Assembly: GCF_002443255.2 (NCBI RefSeq) | Contig: NW_019211458.1 | Location: 26,068,485-26,132,484 of the forward strand | DNA length: 64,000 nt | DNA from: Varroa destructor | Lineage: Eukaryota > Arthropoda > Arachnida > Mesostigmata > Varroidae | Direction of reading: 5' to 3' | The notes under the pieces: generated by a model | The model's database searches: none | Seen by the model: only the letters and a program-made list of their open reading frames with translations | What the model was told of the DNA's origin: nothing | Program-made: the position numbers and the translations under genes | Shown: positions 63,724 to 64,000 of the stretch, piece after piece | How positions within the stretch are numbered: the first letter of the stretch is position 1 | Layout of the letters: each line of letters begins with the position of its first letter

Positions 63724-63986
63724 GTAAGTATTTCCCAAATGAGATCATCAGATCTTTGTCTAAACATAAGAAAGCCGCTTAAAAGATGTGCGCCTTATTA
63801 TGTTATCATAACATTCTCATGACCTTCTAACTAAAGACACAACAATCCTCACTTCGCCCAGTACTTTCAAAGCTCGTTGGTTTCTGCTACAAATACTCCA
63901 CAGATAGCAGACAATCAAGTTGCGTGAATCCTGTGTTGTTTTTCTTGTTCATTATATACTAGCATTGTGAGTCTCTTTAGTAATTC

Positions 63987-64000
63987 TTTAATTTTTTCAG
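63987..64000 (+). other. Splice acceptor at window edge
   Basis: The window ends in a pyrimidine-rich tract followed by CAG (TTTAATTTTTTCAG). This is a strong acceptor, 277 bases after the fourth-exon donor of the Tigger-derived gene, and very likely starts its fifth exon. Confidence 0.6.

Noticed and set aside
61186..63822. Reading the Tigger-type segments as an active autonomous transposon
   Set aside because: The frame is split by at least three introns, catalytic Asp residues are replaced, and no terminal inverted repeats are visible inside the window.
1..64000. CRISPR arrays, bacterial operons, rRNA genes
   Set aside because: No regularly spaced direct repeats, no Shine-Dalgarno-led gene clusters and no rRNA-like sequence were seen; intron-bearing animal genes make this eukaryotic nuclear DNA.

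Overview
This is eukaryotic nuclear DNA, most likely from an arthropod. It is AT-rich, gene-poor and full of (TA)n microsatellites. Its genes are split by many short GT-AG introns and match animal families (MLH1, RTEL1, mitochondrial L33, a multi-Tudor protein, ASCC3). Long intergenic tracts plus compact multi-exon genes would fit a mite or tick, but that placement is inference; nothing here fixes the species. All protein calls come from reading translated exons by eye and recognising family motifs.

Layout. 1-20.8 kb: no gene I can support, only microsatellites and a decayed mariner-like transposase fragment near 8.1 kb. 20.8-27.0 kb (minus): a Tudor-domain gene in at least nine exons, with a possible divergent first exon 209 bp upstream and, further out, a perfect GC-rich hairpin at 27.6 kb. 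30.6-34.6 kb (plus): RTEL1, the iron-sulfur DNA helicase, in three coding exons. 35.5-40.1 kb (minus): MLH1, the mismatch-repair ATPase, which I could join completely in nine exons. RTEL1 and MLH1 converge tail to tail about 0.9 kb apart. 40.1-50.8 kb: mostly empty, with the small gene for mitochondrial ribosomal protein bL33m at 47.5 kb and three weak coding-like fragments. 50.9-57.1 kb (plus): a full-length but heavily mutated intronless copy of ASCC3, best read as a processed pseudogene. 58.8 kb (minus): one unidentified terminal exon. 61.2 kb to the window end (plus): an intron-split gene derived from a Tigger/pogo (CENP-B/jerky-like) transposase whose catalytic residues have changed, so it looks domesticated; it runs off the right edge, and the last two bases are a splice-acceptor AG.

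Function. RTEL1 and MLH1 both act in genome maintenance, RTEL1 on D-loops, G-quadruplexes and telomeres and MLH1 in mismatch repair. Their adjacency is a positional fact only; nothing shows shared regulation. The Tudor protein belongs to a family that usually works in germline small-RNA granules. The most unusual items are the Tigger-derived gene with its altered triad and apparent GC-AG intron, the complete ASCC3 retrocopy, and the 27-bp perfect palindrome.
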